Shown here: positions 53,656-63,805 of the stretch, in pieces
How positions within the stretch are numbered: the stretch's first letter is position 1
Layout of the letters: every line of letters begins with the position of its first letter
Source: Novakomyces olei
Lineage: Eukaryota; Ascomycota; Novakomycetes; Novakomycetales; Novakomycetaceae
DNA: 64,000 nucleotides
Assembly: GCA_016906335.1 (NCBI GenBank)
Contig: JADEYG010000005.1
Location: 62,001-126,000, forward strand
Direction: 5' to 3'
Notes under the pieces: model-generated
Database searches by the model: none
The model's input: the letters and a program-made list of their open reading frames with translations, nothing else
What the model was told of the DNA's origin: nothing
Position numbers and translations under genes: made by a program

Positions 53656-56205
53656 CTAATCAGCTTTCCCAATTTGGCCAGTATGCAAAAACTTTGAAAT
53701 CAAATGCCCCGGGCCCGAGGCCGACCCTTGCCCCAGGCTTGAAGATCTGGTCCGTGCGTACCCCCATACACCTCTAGCGCCATCTGAGCGTCTGCGTAGA
53801 CAATTACGCAAGCCTGTCACAGCAATCATTGCCAGTACAATCCCTCCAATCATAAGCAGAGGATGAGCCTCCAACAAGTCGGTGATATTAAAGTACCATT
53901 CTTGCAGCCAATTGCCCGTAGTCTCTGGCGTCAATCTGGGAGGGATTATCGTAATAAAGGGCAGAGTTTCCAAAATCTGCTCCTTGTCTACCAGCAAGAG
54001 ACGGCCCTTCCTGTCCCGGGGCCAGTACCTACGTCGATCGGTGTTTGTAACTACAACTCTGGCAGCTTTTCCATTTTCCTCGCCTTTTCCAGAGCTTGAA
54101 TCCACCAGATTATACTGCTCCTCAAGCCAGTTGCCCCAGACAAGACCATCTATCCAGGCAAAAACTACTCTGGGCGGATCAGGGACGACTACACGCTGAT
54201 TACGAGCATCCCTAGCTCCGTCATCATCATCCCGGGCTTTTGCTTCATCAACCAGTTTTTGTTTACGCTCTCTCTGCCTCCGTTTCTCCTGCATTGTATC
54301 CTGATCAACCTTATCAGCATAAGCATAGGCAGTATCCTTTAAGGTTTGATAATCAGCGGCAAAAGTTGCACTGTTGCGATCCAAGGCAGCCAGAACGACG
54401 TACTGGCTCTGCAGTATTACTTCTCCAGCATTTGCCGAAGTAATCTCGGTGACAATCGGCCTCCAAACAGTCTTGAACCAATTGAAAAGCCGTGTCTGGT
54501 CCCTCAATTCAGCAGGGCCCAAAGCGTTGTAGTACACGGGCCGATCATCGCGGACGACGAGCAGCCGGGGAAAAGTGGTTACGCGGTACTTGATAGCCAA
54601 GATGTTAGAATTAGACTTGACGATTGGAGCATGGCCCAGTAGGAGCATAGAGGCCCTATCAATTGCCTCGAAATCTTCCGGGCTGGTTGCTCCATCGTAC
54701 ATATAGAGAAAAGTGACATCATTTGCCTTTCGAACAGCTTCAAATTGGGCCACGTCGACGTCCTTTACACCTCCCTCCACTGCAGCATTGGCAAAGGCAA
54801 CAAGGTCACCAAACCCTCTCATCCCCTTGTACATGACTCTCTGTCTGTTTTTGAAAAACACGAGAGAAGGGTAGCCGGTGAAGGCCAGGTCCTTGCACAG
54901 CTGCCTTTCCTGCTCACAATTAACCTCCCCAATACTGAGCAGACCTTTCATGGCCGCTGCCAACTCGTCCCATACCGGTTCCAGTGCTTGGCAGTGATGG
55001 CACCAGGGAACGTAGAATTTGACGAAATAAGCATCGTTTGTTTGGGAGATTAGTTGCGAAAATTTTATGCTGTTGAGCGGTACTGATTGACCTAGCGGGT
55101 TGACGGCTGGCAGGGAATTCTGAAGCAAAAAAGACGAGTCCTGGTTTTGTTTTGCTTTTGTCTTTTCTTGCTCTGTAATGCGGGGTTCTTTGCCATCAAG
55201 CACCTCGCTTACATCGTCTTTTAGCCCTATCTTATCACCTTCTCTTGCCAGTGTTTCAAAATGGCCCTTGTCCTTGCTGACCGCGTCCAGCGCTGGATCA
55301 GATGAGGCGCTTGGTTCGTAATCTATTGCGGCGCTTGAAGGCTCAAAGGGCTCAATGGGGATCTGCGGGATGGCAGGATATGTCGCTGGCACTGCGCTTG
55401 CTTCTGACTTTATATCTGCGCCGGGCTCGTTGGGTGACGCTGTTGCTATAGCAAGCTCTGGTACTGAAGAAGCCTTGGCCGGTGCTGAAGAAGAATCGGG
55501 CGCATGGTTCACCAGCTCTTCCACGAACTTTTGCATTTGCAACGGTGTATCGTCTTTGCCTTGGAAAATAAAGGAATCCATTATTTCTCCATCACGCATA
55601 AGATTTATGGCCGGGTACCGTGTCACGCTGTGCTTGACACAAATATCTTGAGATTAGTATCAAAATAAGAGGATAAAAAGGATCGAAAAATCTCAATTTT
55701 GAAAGCTTCGCGCCTAGAAATCCTAGTTTTAAACGGAAGAAACTTGACGCTAGTGTCAAAACACCTGAGCCAATTTTCTATATTATTCTTCTATTTTGTC
55801 TTTTCCTTGATTTTGTCTTTGCTTACCTCCATAAGCTTCGCAGTTGACAATTCCAAAAGAAAGGTTTCGCTGTGCGGCCCAGGACGCATCAGACGAAGTT
55901 GGAGCTCGCTCAGTGACTTCTTGCACAAAAGCGTTCCAGTGCTTTGCAAACTCCTTGCAGTGAGGGCAACGTGGCGAATAGTGATCTAAAAGCCTGTTTT
56001 GAGAAACAAATATCGGGTTAGCAATCTGTACTGAAACTGTAAAGCAAGCGCCGCCCTACCAATAACCATGAGATACAGCGTCGAGATTTTCAGGTGTAAT
56101 TATAACACTGTCTTTGGCTAAGTGTTCGCCAAAGACAGGATCGTCTCCGGCGACAAGGAAAGCCGAAAGGCACAGCCATAGCGAGACCAACCTTAGCCAG
56201 ATCAT
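53656..56205 (-). CDS. ER membrane thioredoxin/PDI-like protein
   Basis: Three exons, 56205-56060, 55993-55827 and 55646-53656, giving 767 aa. The signal peptide is MIWLRLVSLWLCLSAFLVAG. The first thioredoxin-like domain has HYSPRCPHCKEFAKHW (CPHC) and later SVTRYPAINLMRDGE. An acidic, Ser/Pro/Ala-rich linker follows (about residues 150-275). The second thioredoxin domain has KFYVPWCHHCQALEPVWDEL (CHHC) and FTGYPSLVFFKNRQRVM. Later come a charged coiled segment (KRRQRERKQKLVDEAKARD), a membrane anchor (HPLLMIGGIVLAMIAVTGL) near residue 710, and a basic cytosolic tail. This order fits fungal membrane-bound disulfide isomerases. It probably oxidises or isomerises disulfides in secretory cargo. 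The usual Trp/Tyr two residues before the first CPHC Cys is replaced by Pro-Arg. Confidence 0.85.
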
Positions 56206-56330
56206 ACCGCTCTGTACTTCCTTTGGCTCAACGCCAGGATTGAATATGTAACCAAGGACAGCTAATATATGGAGAGTGGTAATTTTTTGTTATTTCGCTC
56301 ATTACGCTTTTTATTATATATATTTTTTTA

Positions 56331-56480
56331 TTGTCTTGTGTTTTATTGTCTTGTGTTTTATTGTCTTGTGTTTTATTGTCTTGTGTTTTATTGTCTTGTG
56401 TTTTATTGTCTTGTGTTTTATTGTCTTGAGTTTTATTGTCTTGTGTTTTATTGTCTTGTGTTTTATAGTCTTGTGTTTTA
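56331..56480. repeat. Minisatellite, 10 copies of a 15-bp unit
   Basis: Unit TTGTCTTGTGTTTTA, ten head-to-tail copies. Nine are identical or nearly so; one has GAG for GTG at about 56428, and the last starts TAG. Lies about 125 bp upstream of the PDI-like start. Confidence 0.95.
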
Positions 56481-57360
56481 TTGTTTTTATTATATTTGAA
56501 GCATTTCCCACATATTCCTCTCCTGATTGTCGTCATATTAAACTCCTCTTTTGCGCTCTACTCATTGCATGGATATAGCTTGTGTGTATATACAAGTATA
56601 CAAAACTGCTAATAAATGTCTCTAGTCTAAAGTCGAAAGTACCACGACCAAGTGTTTATAATAAATATTTCTAATGAATAATTTTCTTCCAAACCAGCTA
56701 TTTTCTCTTGATTAGAGGCTGTTGAGAAAAGGTCATAAAGGTAAGCTGAGGGAGGATAACACAAATTCTTCGTAATGCCAGATTCAACTTTTCCACAGTC
56801 TGCTTATTTGATGAAAATTACCTTCAATATATATATAGGAAGTGCCGGCCGAGCAGGGTCAAGTACTCTGTGCAGTGAGCCGATACCGGGGTCTCTGAGA
56901 ATCAGACTGTGCCAGAAGCTTTTTCGTTTAATTTACTCGCGTTTGAACTTTTTTGGAAAAGCCGCTAACTTTAGCAGATAGTAATAGATATAATTGCAAA
57001 GGATAAAGCCGAGAGAATTCGAGTTTTGTGGCAGCACACTGTGTGTACAGTACAGAACTATACCCGTGTTCTATTGCTGAAGGAAAACAGGTGCGAGAAG
57101 AAAGTCTGCCATATACATATTGGCGTGCTCGTGATTGTCGACACGTTTGCGCAAAGAATTGGCAGAGACAGATATTTAGGATAGATAAAGCTAAAAGAAA
57201 TGGAAATGTTTATGAATCGTGTAGCGTGTGTGTATTTCTTGGCAATAGCGCCGTAATCTATTAATCTAAATGTCGTTGTATGCTCAGCTTGCCGCATTGT
57301 GCTCTGCTCATGGAGCCCTCCCTTATCCAATTCCATACTCTACAGTACTTGCCCCGTACA

Positions 57361-57468
57361 GCCAATTTATTCGCCATTTTATTCCCCAATTTATTCGCCA
57401 TTTTATTCGCCATTTTATTTCCAATTTATTCCCCAATTTATTCCCAATCTATTCGCCATTTTATTCCT
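57361..57468. repeat. Interspersed short repeat, CCAATTTATTCGCCATTTTATT type
   Basis: About seven partial copies alternating TTTATTCGCCATT and CCAATTTATTCCC. It ends about 35 bp past the HUT1 stop codon, probably in its 3' untranslated region. Confidence 0.8.
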
Positions 57469-57503
57469 CGTGTATCGCGTACTAATCATCAACGGTCAAC
57501 GGC

Positions 57504-58575
57504 TCATTTCACTTTACCCGTTTTCCCATTGGCACTCTGTCGCAGTTTCAGGAGCGACTCTAGGGAAATGCCACACAGCACAAGCAGCACACCACTCCAC
57601 ATTTGCCACGTGAGTTTGTGTTTAAAATAGACAATACTCAGCAGCATGGTAAAGATTTTCCGTGTCAGTGTGACCGTTACGAGCCGCATGCTGCCGAACC
57701 TTTCGAGGAAAGCAAATATAAAAATTTGTCCAACAGCCCCGCATACGGCAAACGTTGCCAGATCGTGGGCAATGAGCGGATGCGCCCTTATAAAGCTCAA
57801 TCCCACGTGCAATTCGCTCGTCACATGCGACGCCAAGTAAGCGGCAAGCAGCAGTGCGGATACACTGTTCATTCCGACCATCATTTGCGCTCCGGAAACA
57901 TGTAGTGTTTTAAACACTTGATCCTGAGTGGAGTTTGTAAACCCGTCCAGCACGAGGCTCACAAAAAGCAGAGCCAGGCCATGAATACTGTTTGCACTAG
58001 CACGTGCTGCTTTCCGTGAGGGCGTGAAGAAAGTAAAGAGGAAGACGCCCGTCGTAACGAGGCCAACAACGAAATACTTGTGAGGAGGGAAAGAGGTACG
58101 GTACAGGAGCAGGTGTACGGCCATAACGGGCAGCAGTTTGCACGATTTCCCAAGGACAAGAGTCAAGTAGTCTAAATGCTTGAGACTGGCATAGCTAAAG
58201 GGGCTCGCGATCGTGGAGGAGAGTGCTACCAGCAGATACCCCCGATTTGTCTCTGAATCACGGAAAACTTGTCGAAAAACGCGAGATAATCTCGCCCGCT
58301 CAAACGTGCAGGTGTACAAAACGCCTACAAGCACTGCCGCCAGCGCTTGCAGCAGATTGAGGATCGCCGTACACCGAAACACACGGCCGTCAGCGCCATA
58401 GGGCGTAGTTGCGATTTTTTCTTGGTAGAACGCCCAACTGCACACGAGTTAGATCGCTAATTGCTATTAAATTCGTTTCTTTTCGCTCGTACAAACGCTT
58501 ATTCTTTGTTTACCTTAGAAAGCTCGCATATATCCCGGCAATGCATACAAATGCCTCACACACGCTCTTGCGCAT
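57504..58575 (-). CDS. HUT1: HUT1-type UDP-galactose/nucleotide-sugar transporter
   Basis: Two exons, 58575-58514 and 58437-57504, joined within IYASFLS-WAFYQEKI, giving 331 aa. Short N-terminus MRKSVCEAFVCIAG, then WAFYQEKIATTPYG, LVALSSTIASPFSYASLKHL, YLTLVLGKSCKLLPVMAVHL and GLALLFVSLVLDGFTNSTQD. Then VSGAQMMVGMNSVSALLLAA, RFGSMRLVTVTLTRKIFTML and LSIVYFKHKLTWQMWSGVLL. These are the HUT1/SLC35B1 signatures, with about ten membrane segments. It sits in the ER membrane and is linked to UDP-sugar or nucleotide exchange supporting protein folding. It fits its neighbour, an ER disulfide isomerase, though they do not share a promoter. The basic tail ends GKTGKVK, a KxK-type ER retrieval signal. 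The start codon follows a short upstream frame with its own ATG. Confidence 0.93.
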
Positions 58576-58810
58576 ACCTGCAATGCTCCACGTGTCGCGC
58601 AGCACTTTGCATCTGCGTGTAATAAATATACTATAACCTTTTGCTAATCCAAATTATATGAAATTATTTTAATTATTCTAATTATACGAAATATACTCAA
58701 TTATATCGTAGACTAATGCCACTCTAAAAGATAATGTATAGGGTTAGGGTTAGGGTCAAATTTTAGTAATAACAAAGTATTAGATACAAAAGAAAGCAGC
58801 CAAAGCACGT
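58576..58810. promoter_or_regulatory. Divergent HUT1/PRP16 promoter with TTAGGG repeats
   Basis: 235 bp. TATAGGGTTAGGGTTAGGGT at about 58737-58756 holds three telomere-type TTAGGG/TAGGGT cores, roughly 55 bp before the PRP16 ATG. In yeasts this motif is bound by Tbf1-type factors, so a promoter role is likely (inferred). Confidence 0.6.
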
Positions 58811-61800
58811 ATGGACGAGCTGCGAAAAGCGCTTGAAAACGGCCTCAATCGGACGTGTAACGATGCGTTAGTGCAGCGTGTAGTTTCGCTGTCGCATGCG
58901 CAAGCAGACTATACTGCCTTTGCGCGGATACTGTCGACCTTTGGCCGGTTCGATGAGGAGAAAGGCCGTTTGATTTACACGGCAGCGCGAGCGATTCCAA
59001 GCTCTGCCCAAGTTGCCTCCGCTGCGGCCGCGTTCGAGCCTGGAGAACGGTTACAGCAGGAGAGTCTTCCTTCTGTAGGAGGATTACTGGCAGCGCCAAA
59101 GTCGCGATTGCAGGCGAACGGATCAGGTGGGGAAAGGCCAAACAGACCCTCACTTTTGGGCCTCGACCGTTTGGCTCAGCAGAAGCGGCAGGAGCAAGCG
59201 CGGCAGCAGGATGGAGGCGCGCAGAGTGTAAAAGCAGTGGAACAAGAGTTAGAAACTGGCAGCGGCATTGGAGACAAGCGCCGTCGACTCGAACGAGACA
59301 AAGATCGATCCGAGTTTCGACGGCCGGCCTTGAGCAAAAGAGACCATGTCTCTCGGCAGAGAAGGCCAGAGACGCCCACTATGGGCTCTGGTCTGAGCCA
59401 AACAGCCCGGCAAAACTTGCAAGACTATTTGCAAAGGAGGGAGCAGCAAAAGAAACGGGTCGGTTCTGTTGTCTCTAATTCTGCTGTCTCTAATTCTGCT
59501 GTCTCTAATTCTGCTGTCTCTAATTCTGCTGTCTCTGTGTCGGGAAACGGCGCCGGTTCTGGCCGGCAGCAGAGCAGTTCTTTTGCTCCTGATTACGCCC
59601 GTACATCCTCCCGGCATTCAGGGCGGCAGGAGGAACGGGAGGGCAAACGGTCTATGGCTGCCCACGAATACACACGGCCCCCGTCGACTTTAATGGTTCA
59701 GCACGGAGCCGGCAGGCTCCGGCCTTCGCCGACGCCGACGCCGATACTCCCCGATCATGCGTGGGATGAGAGGGATGTAGAATACCCGGAACAAGACGTG
59801 GAACCCGTGGCGGATCGGCGAGAGTGGGAGGCAGAGCAGTCGCGACTGGACCGGGAGTGGTACATGTCGGACGAGTTGGGCCCGGGAATTTTTGGTGACG
59901 AGATTCATAACCCCTTTGCGAGCTATACTGCCTTTGATGCAGAGCAAGAGCAGCAGATGGCGGACAAGAAACGTGCTTCTTCAAGAGCAGAACTCCGTCA
60001 GGCAGAGCGTGTTAAGCAGACAGATCTATGGGAATCGCATCTAATGAACCGGACTGGTGTTGGAGCCCGTGATGCCATCAGGATGGAGGATTTGGATGCA
60101 GAGAGTGATGAGAATAGGGTGCATTTGCTAGTACATCAGCAAAGGCCGCCCTTTCTCGATGGTCAGCAGCTTTTCACGAAGCAGGTAGAACCAGTGTCGG
60201 CAGTTCGAGACCCGCAAAGCGATCTGGCCAAGATTTGTGCTCGCGGGTCGCGTGTAGTGAAAGAGCGGAGAGAGCAAAAAGAGAGGCAGGCAGCGGCAGC
60301 CAAAGCAGCTTCTGTGGCAGGAACTGCACTGGGAAATGTAATGGGGGTCAAAGACGAGGAGATGCTGGAGCAAGAGGCAGTACAGGGCAATGAGGAGGGA
60401 TCGGCACGGGCCAAAAACAGGTTTACCAACTTGGAGGGAAAAGAGACGGATTCGAAACAAGATGATAAAAGCGCCCAGTCAAGCTCAGCGTTTAGTCGGA
60501 CGAAATCGCTGCGAGAGCAAAGAGAATTCTTGCCAGCGTTTGCAGTTCGAGACCAGCTGCTCGATGTTATAAGGGACAATCAGGTAACGATCGTTATCGG
60601 CGAGACGGGTTCCGGCAAGACGACGCAGCTGACACAGTTCCTTTACGAAGATGGGTACGCACGGCACGGCTCTCTGATTGGCTGTACTCAGCCGAGACGC
60701 GTGGCGGCCATGTCTGTGGCCAAGCGGGTATCGGAAGAAATCGGGTGTCCGTTGGGCGGGGAAGTCGGGTACGCTATCCGCTTCGAGGACTGTACGAGCC
60801 CGGCGACGCGTATAAAATACATGACAGACGGTGTGCTCCTGAGAGAGTCATTGGTCCAGCAGAATCTGGAGCGGTACAGTGTGATTATTATGGACGAGGC
60901 GCATGAACGTGCACTAAACACTGATATTCTATTGGGTCTGTTAAAGCAGATACTCGCTCGGCGAATGGACATGAGGCTGATTGTAACATCGGCCACTATG
61001 AACGCAGACAGGTTTGCCCAGTTTTTTGGATCGGCGCCCACGTTTACCATCCCCGGGAGAACTTTTCCAGTGGACGTTTTGTTTAGCAAAAGCGTCTGTG
61101 AGGACTATGTGGACGCGGCCGTTCGGCAAGTACTGCAGATCCACTTGTCCGGTCCAGCCGGCGATATTCTAGTGTTTATGACGGGTCAGGAGGACATTGA
61201 AATGTGTGGAGAGATTGTACAAGAGCGGCTTGAGCAGCTGGACGACCCGCCAAAGCTGCTCGTTCTCCCAATTTATTCGCAAATGCCCTCAGACTTGCAG
61301 GCAAGAATCTTTGCTGCTGCTGAGCCGGGCGTACGTAAATGTGTAATTGCCACGAATATAGCGGAAACGTCACTCACAGTTGACGGGATAATGTACGTAG
61401 TTGACTGTGGCTTTTGTAAACTTAAAGTGTATAACCCTCGGGTGGGAATGGACGCTCTGCAGCTAACCCCAATCTCGCAGGCGAATGCCGGCCAAAGGTC
61501 GGGCCGGGCGGGAAGAACCGGAGCGGGTACGGCCTACCGGCTGTATACGGAATCTGCCTTTAGGAACGAGCTGTACGCCCAAACAATCCCGGAAATCCAG
61601 CGGACTAATCTGGCAAACACGGTGCTTCTACTCAAAACTCTGGGTGTCCAGGATCTGTTGCAGTTTGAGTTTATGGATCCGCCTCCGCAGGAGACAATGC
61701 TGGCCAGTTTGTATGATCTGTGGACGCTTGGGGCTATTGACAATGCCGGCAGACTGACCCGGCTGGGCCGGCAAATGTCTGCTTTCCCATTGTTCCCGTC

Positions 61801-62692
61801 AATGGCGAAGCTGATTATTGTCGCCCACGAGTTTGGGTGCAGTGAGGAGATGGCTACAATAGTGGCAATGCTCTCAGTCCCCAATGTATACTATCGCCCA
61901 GCGGAAAGGCAGGCAGAGGCGGATGCGCAGAGGGAAAAGCTGAGCGTCGCAGAGTCGGACCACCTCTCCCTGCTGTACACTTTTAATGTATGGAAGATGC
62001 ACGGGTACCGTGACCGTTGGGCAGCAGAGCATTTCCTGCAGCCGCGAGCACTACGCAGAGCTCGAGAAATTCGGCAACAGATTACCGATATTATGCGCAA
62101 AGCCGAGATGCTGCCCAGCTCTTGCGGACACGACTATGACGTCATTAGAAGGGTACTTTGTACAGGGTATTTTCACCAAGCAGCACGAGTGAAGGGTTTG
62201 GGCGAGTATGCGCATCTGCGCACGGGGGTCCCGTGCCATTTGCACCCAACATCGGCGCTTTACGGACTCGGGTTTCTGCCAGAGTACGTTATCTACCACG
62301 AACTGACCTACACCAGCCGCGAGTACATGTCCGTAGTGACGTCAGTGGACCCGCGGTGGCTGGCAGAGATGGGCAGTATGTACTACACCATCAGGGAAAA
62401 GGGGTCCGGCACGACTCGAGCCGCTCAGGATAAAGTGATTGCAATGGCAATGCAGAGAGATGCAGAGAAGGATAAAGGAGGTATTGAACAAGTGGAGATT
62501 GAACAAGTGGAGATTGAACAAGTGGGTCAGAAGGCCGATACCAGTGATGGCAGCAAGTCTTTCGGGGGTAAAGAGTCTAATGTTCCACGTGCCAAAAGCG
62601 CAATTATCAGGCCGGGACTTGATCGCGGTCGGGTGGGGAGTAGAACGCCACAGAGACGCGCTGAGACGCCGAGGCGAAGGTACGGAATTTGA
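58811..62692 (+). CDS. PRP16: DEAH-box splicing helicase PRP16 (DHX38 type)
   Basis: A single exon of 1293 aa. The first 560 residues are charged and low-complexity, with a (SNSAV)4 array near residue 221. The helicase core follows: GETGSGKTTQLTQFLYEDGY (motif I, about 597), TQPRRVAAMSVAKRVSEE (Ia), DEAHERALNTDILLG (II, about 694), VTSATM (III), TNIAETSLTVDGIMYVVDCG (V) and QRSGRAGRTGAGTAYRLYTE (VI, about 895). The winged-helix, HA2 and OB-fold region runs to KVNYRP-like VPNVYYRPAERQAEAD and YHELTYTSREYMSVVTSVDP. It remodels the spliceosome after the first catalytic step, in the nucleus. C-terminal copies of IEQVE come from a 15-bp DNA repeat. CTG codons encode conserved leucines in motif III context (MRLIVTSAT). 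Prp22 or Prp2 are less likely because of the long N-terminus and the RxxRWxAEHFL-type segment. Confidence 0.93.
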   Translation: MDELRKALENGLNRTCNDALVQRVVSLSHAQADYTAFARILSTFGRFDEEKGRLIYTAARAIPSSAQVASAAAAFEPGERLQQESLPSVGGLLAAPKSRLQANGSGGERPNRPSLLGLDRLAQQKRQEQARQQDGGAQSVKAVEQELETGSGIGDKRRRLERDKDRSEFRRPALSKRDHVSRQRRPETPTMGSGLSQTARQNLQDYLQRREQQKKRVGSVVSNSAVSNSAVSNSAVSNSAVSVSGNGAGSGRQQSSSFAPDYARTSSRHSGRQEEREGKRSMAAHEYTRPPSTLMVQHGAGRLRPSPTPTPILPDHAWDERDVEYPEQDVEPVADRREWEAEQSRLDREWYMSDELGPGIFGDEIHNPFASYTAFDAEQEQQMADKKRASSRAELRQAERVKQTDLWESHLMNRTGVGARDAIRMEDLDAESDENRVHLLVHQQRPPFLDGQQLFTKQVEPVSAVRDPQSDLAKICARGSRVVKERREQKERQAAAAKAASVAGTALGNVMGVKDEEMLEQEAVQGNEEGSARAKNRFTNLEGKETDSKQDDKSAQSSSAFSRTKSLREQREFLPAFAVRDQLLDVIRDNQVTIVIGETGSGKTTQLTQFLYEDGYARHGSLIGCTQPRRVAAMSVAKRVSEEIGCPLGGEVGYAIRFEDCTSPATRIKYMTDGVLLRESLVQQNLERYSVIIMDEAHERALNTDILLGLLKQILARRMDMRLIVTSATMNADRFAQFFGSAPTFTIPGRTFPVDVLFSKSVCEDYVDAAVRQVLQIHLSGPAGDILVFMTGQEDIEMCGEIVQERLEQLDDPPKLLVLPIYSQMPSDLQARIFAAAEPGVRKCVIATNIAETSLTVDGIMYVVDCGFCKLKVYNPRVGMDALQLTPISQANAGQRSGRAGRTGAGTAYRLYTESAFRNELYAQTIPEIQRTNLANTVLLLKTLGVQDLLQFEFMDPPPQETMLASLYDLWTLGAIDNAGRLTRLGRQMSAFPLFPSMAKLIIVAHEFGCSEEMATIVAMLSVPNVYYRPAERQAEADAQREKLSVAESDHLSLLYTFNVWKMHGYRDRWAAEHFLQPRALRRAREIRQQITDIMRKAEMLPSSCGHDYDVIRRVLCTGYFHQAARVKGLGEYAHLRTGVPCHLHPTSALYGLGFLPEYVIYHELTYTSREYMSVVTSVDPRWLAEMGSMYYTIREKGSGTTRAAQDKVIAMAMQRDAEKDKGGIEQVEIEQVEIEQVGQKADTSDGSKSFGGKESNVPRAKSAIIRPGLDRGRVGSRTPQRRAETPRRRYGI
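59466..59537. repeat. 15-bp coding repeat in PRP16 (SNSAV array)
   Basis: Four and a half copies of GTCTCTAATTCTGCT. They encode V-S-N-S-A repeats in the disordered N-terminus, in frame. Confidence 0.95.
62480..62522. repeat. 15-bp coding repeat in PRP16 C-terminus
   Basis: Three copies of ATTGAACAAGTGGAG, encoding I-E-Q-V-E, in the hydrophilic tail. In frame. Confidence 0.95.
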
Positions 62693-63166
62693 TTTGATTT
62701 GAGCAGGGGGGGAGGTATAGCACCAGAATTGTACAGATAAAGATCAAGGCCGAGTGGGTTTTGGCTATGAATTGCAGTTATTTTATTTTATTTGATTGCA
62801 GTTATTTTATATGATTGCAGTTATTTGATTTTATTTGACTCCAGTCATTTGATTTTATTTAATTGCAGTCATTTAATTTTATTTGACTGCAGTTATTGCT
62901 ACTCAAACGACTCGATGCGTACGGCTGAATGAAAAGCGCAAGTGAGCGAACTGTCCATGTTTTGTCTATATAATAAATTTACCCCATTTTGTGATCAAAC
63001 CGAATGGTTTATTCATGATGAGATAGATCTCGCATTAAGGCTTTGCCTTGTAATTAAAATAATACATTGCTTCTATATAATACATTACTTCTAAAGCTCT
63101 TACCAGAATACAACCCTTTTATCAGATGGGTAAGATATTTAAAACAATTTTCCTATTATTCAACTT
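62693..63166. other. Tail-to-tail intergenic region, PRP16 / CDC73
   Basis: 474 bp including the 24-bp minisatellite at 62770-62900. The remainder is AT-rich, with nothing recognised. Confidence 0.65.
62770..62900. repeat. 24-bp minisatellite 3' of PRP16
   Basis: About 5.5 copies of GATTGCAGTTATTTGATTTTATTT at 24-bp spacing (one unit shortened to 19). Begins about 78 bp after the PRP16 stop, probably transcribed as 3' untranslated sequence. Confidence 0.85.
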
Positions 63167-63805
63167 TTAATTGTGCTTTGCAAAAGCCGGCCATAAAGGC
63201 CACTTGTTCTCCATCCAGCGCTCAATTTTGTCCCACACATAACTGGCGACCTCTCTGTCTGTGTGCCGCTTGTACCGCTCAATCCAAATTGGCTGCACGT
63301 TCCACTCTTTCGTTGCTGGATGAGGAGCATCGCCAACGTATTGTGTAAGAAAACCCTGGTAAGTGTGGAAGAGCTTTGCTGGATTGGATTCCCTGTATTC
63401 GCGAAACTGCCACGACTGGCCGGTAGTGAAAATGCATACGACTCGGTCCCTAGTCATTAGATCATATGATTCGGGTTAAAAGAAGGAGGCAAATAGAAAG
63501 ATTATGTATTCGATAAAAGTATCGTAAAAGCACTGTAAAAAAAACTTTGCACTATTAATAGAGAGCGTACCAGTAGTCAGGTTTGAAACGCTCGACACCT
63601 TCCACAACAACAAACCGCACTTCTCCACGACTAGCACTCGGCATTTTATGTGAAAAAGCGATAAATTCGGGTCCGTGTCCCCCGCCAGCTTGAGCCGCGG
63701 CCGTCTCTGGCGGCACAAAGACTCCCTCTGATAAAAAGGCTTTAATATTGTGCATAGTCAAAAGGGAGGATGCTGAAGGCGAGAGAATGATAATAGGATC
63801 CTTGT
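63167..63805 (-). CDS. CDC73: CDC73 C-terminal domain (Paf1 complex), 5' part beyond window
   Basis: Two visible exons, 63805-63571 and 63449-63167. An acceptor, CTAACATCCCAG, precedes the first. The protein reads KDPIIILSPSASSLLTMHNI, KAFLSEGVFVPPE, VEGVERFKPDYW-DRVVCIF, TTGQSWQFREY and WIERYKRHTDREVASYVWDK, the GTPase-like fold of the Cdc73/parafibromin C-terminus, complete to the stop at 63167. It acts in the nucleus, linking the Paf1 complex to RNA polymerase II during elongation. The N-terminal exons must lie beyond 64000. The intron between the visible exons (63570-63450) ends CTAATGACTAG. Confidence 0.93.

Larger units (their letters stand above)
56206..57503. other. Intergenic region with two minisatellites
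   Basis: 1.3 kb between the PDI-like start and the HUT1 stop. It holds a 15-bp minisatellite (56331-56480) and a TTATTCGCCATTT-type repeat (57361-57468). Repeat-encoded open frames on both strands are not genes. No other gene is recognised. Confidence 0.65.

Noticed and set aside
56228-56578. Long open frames encoding KTIKH/KTQDN or FYCLV/IVLCF repeats on both strands
   Set aside because: They are translations of the 15-bp minisatellite and have no flanking coding signature.
58737-58756. A true telomere or chromosome end at the TTAGGG repeats
   Set aside because: Only three units are present, and intact genes lie immediately on both sides, so it is interstitial.
58845-62300. Many antisense and other-frame open frames across PRP16
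   Set aside because: They overlap a conserved 1293-codon helicase and show no family motifs of their own.
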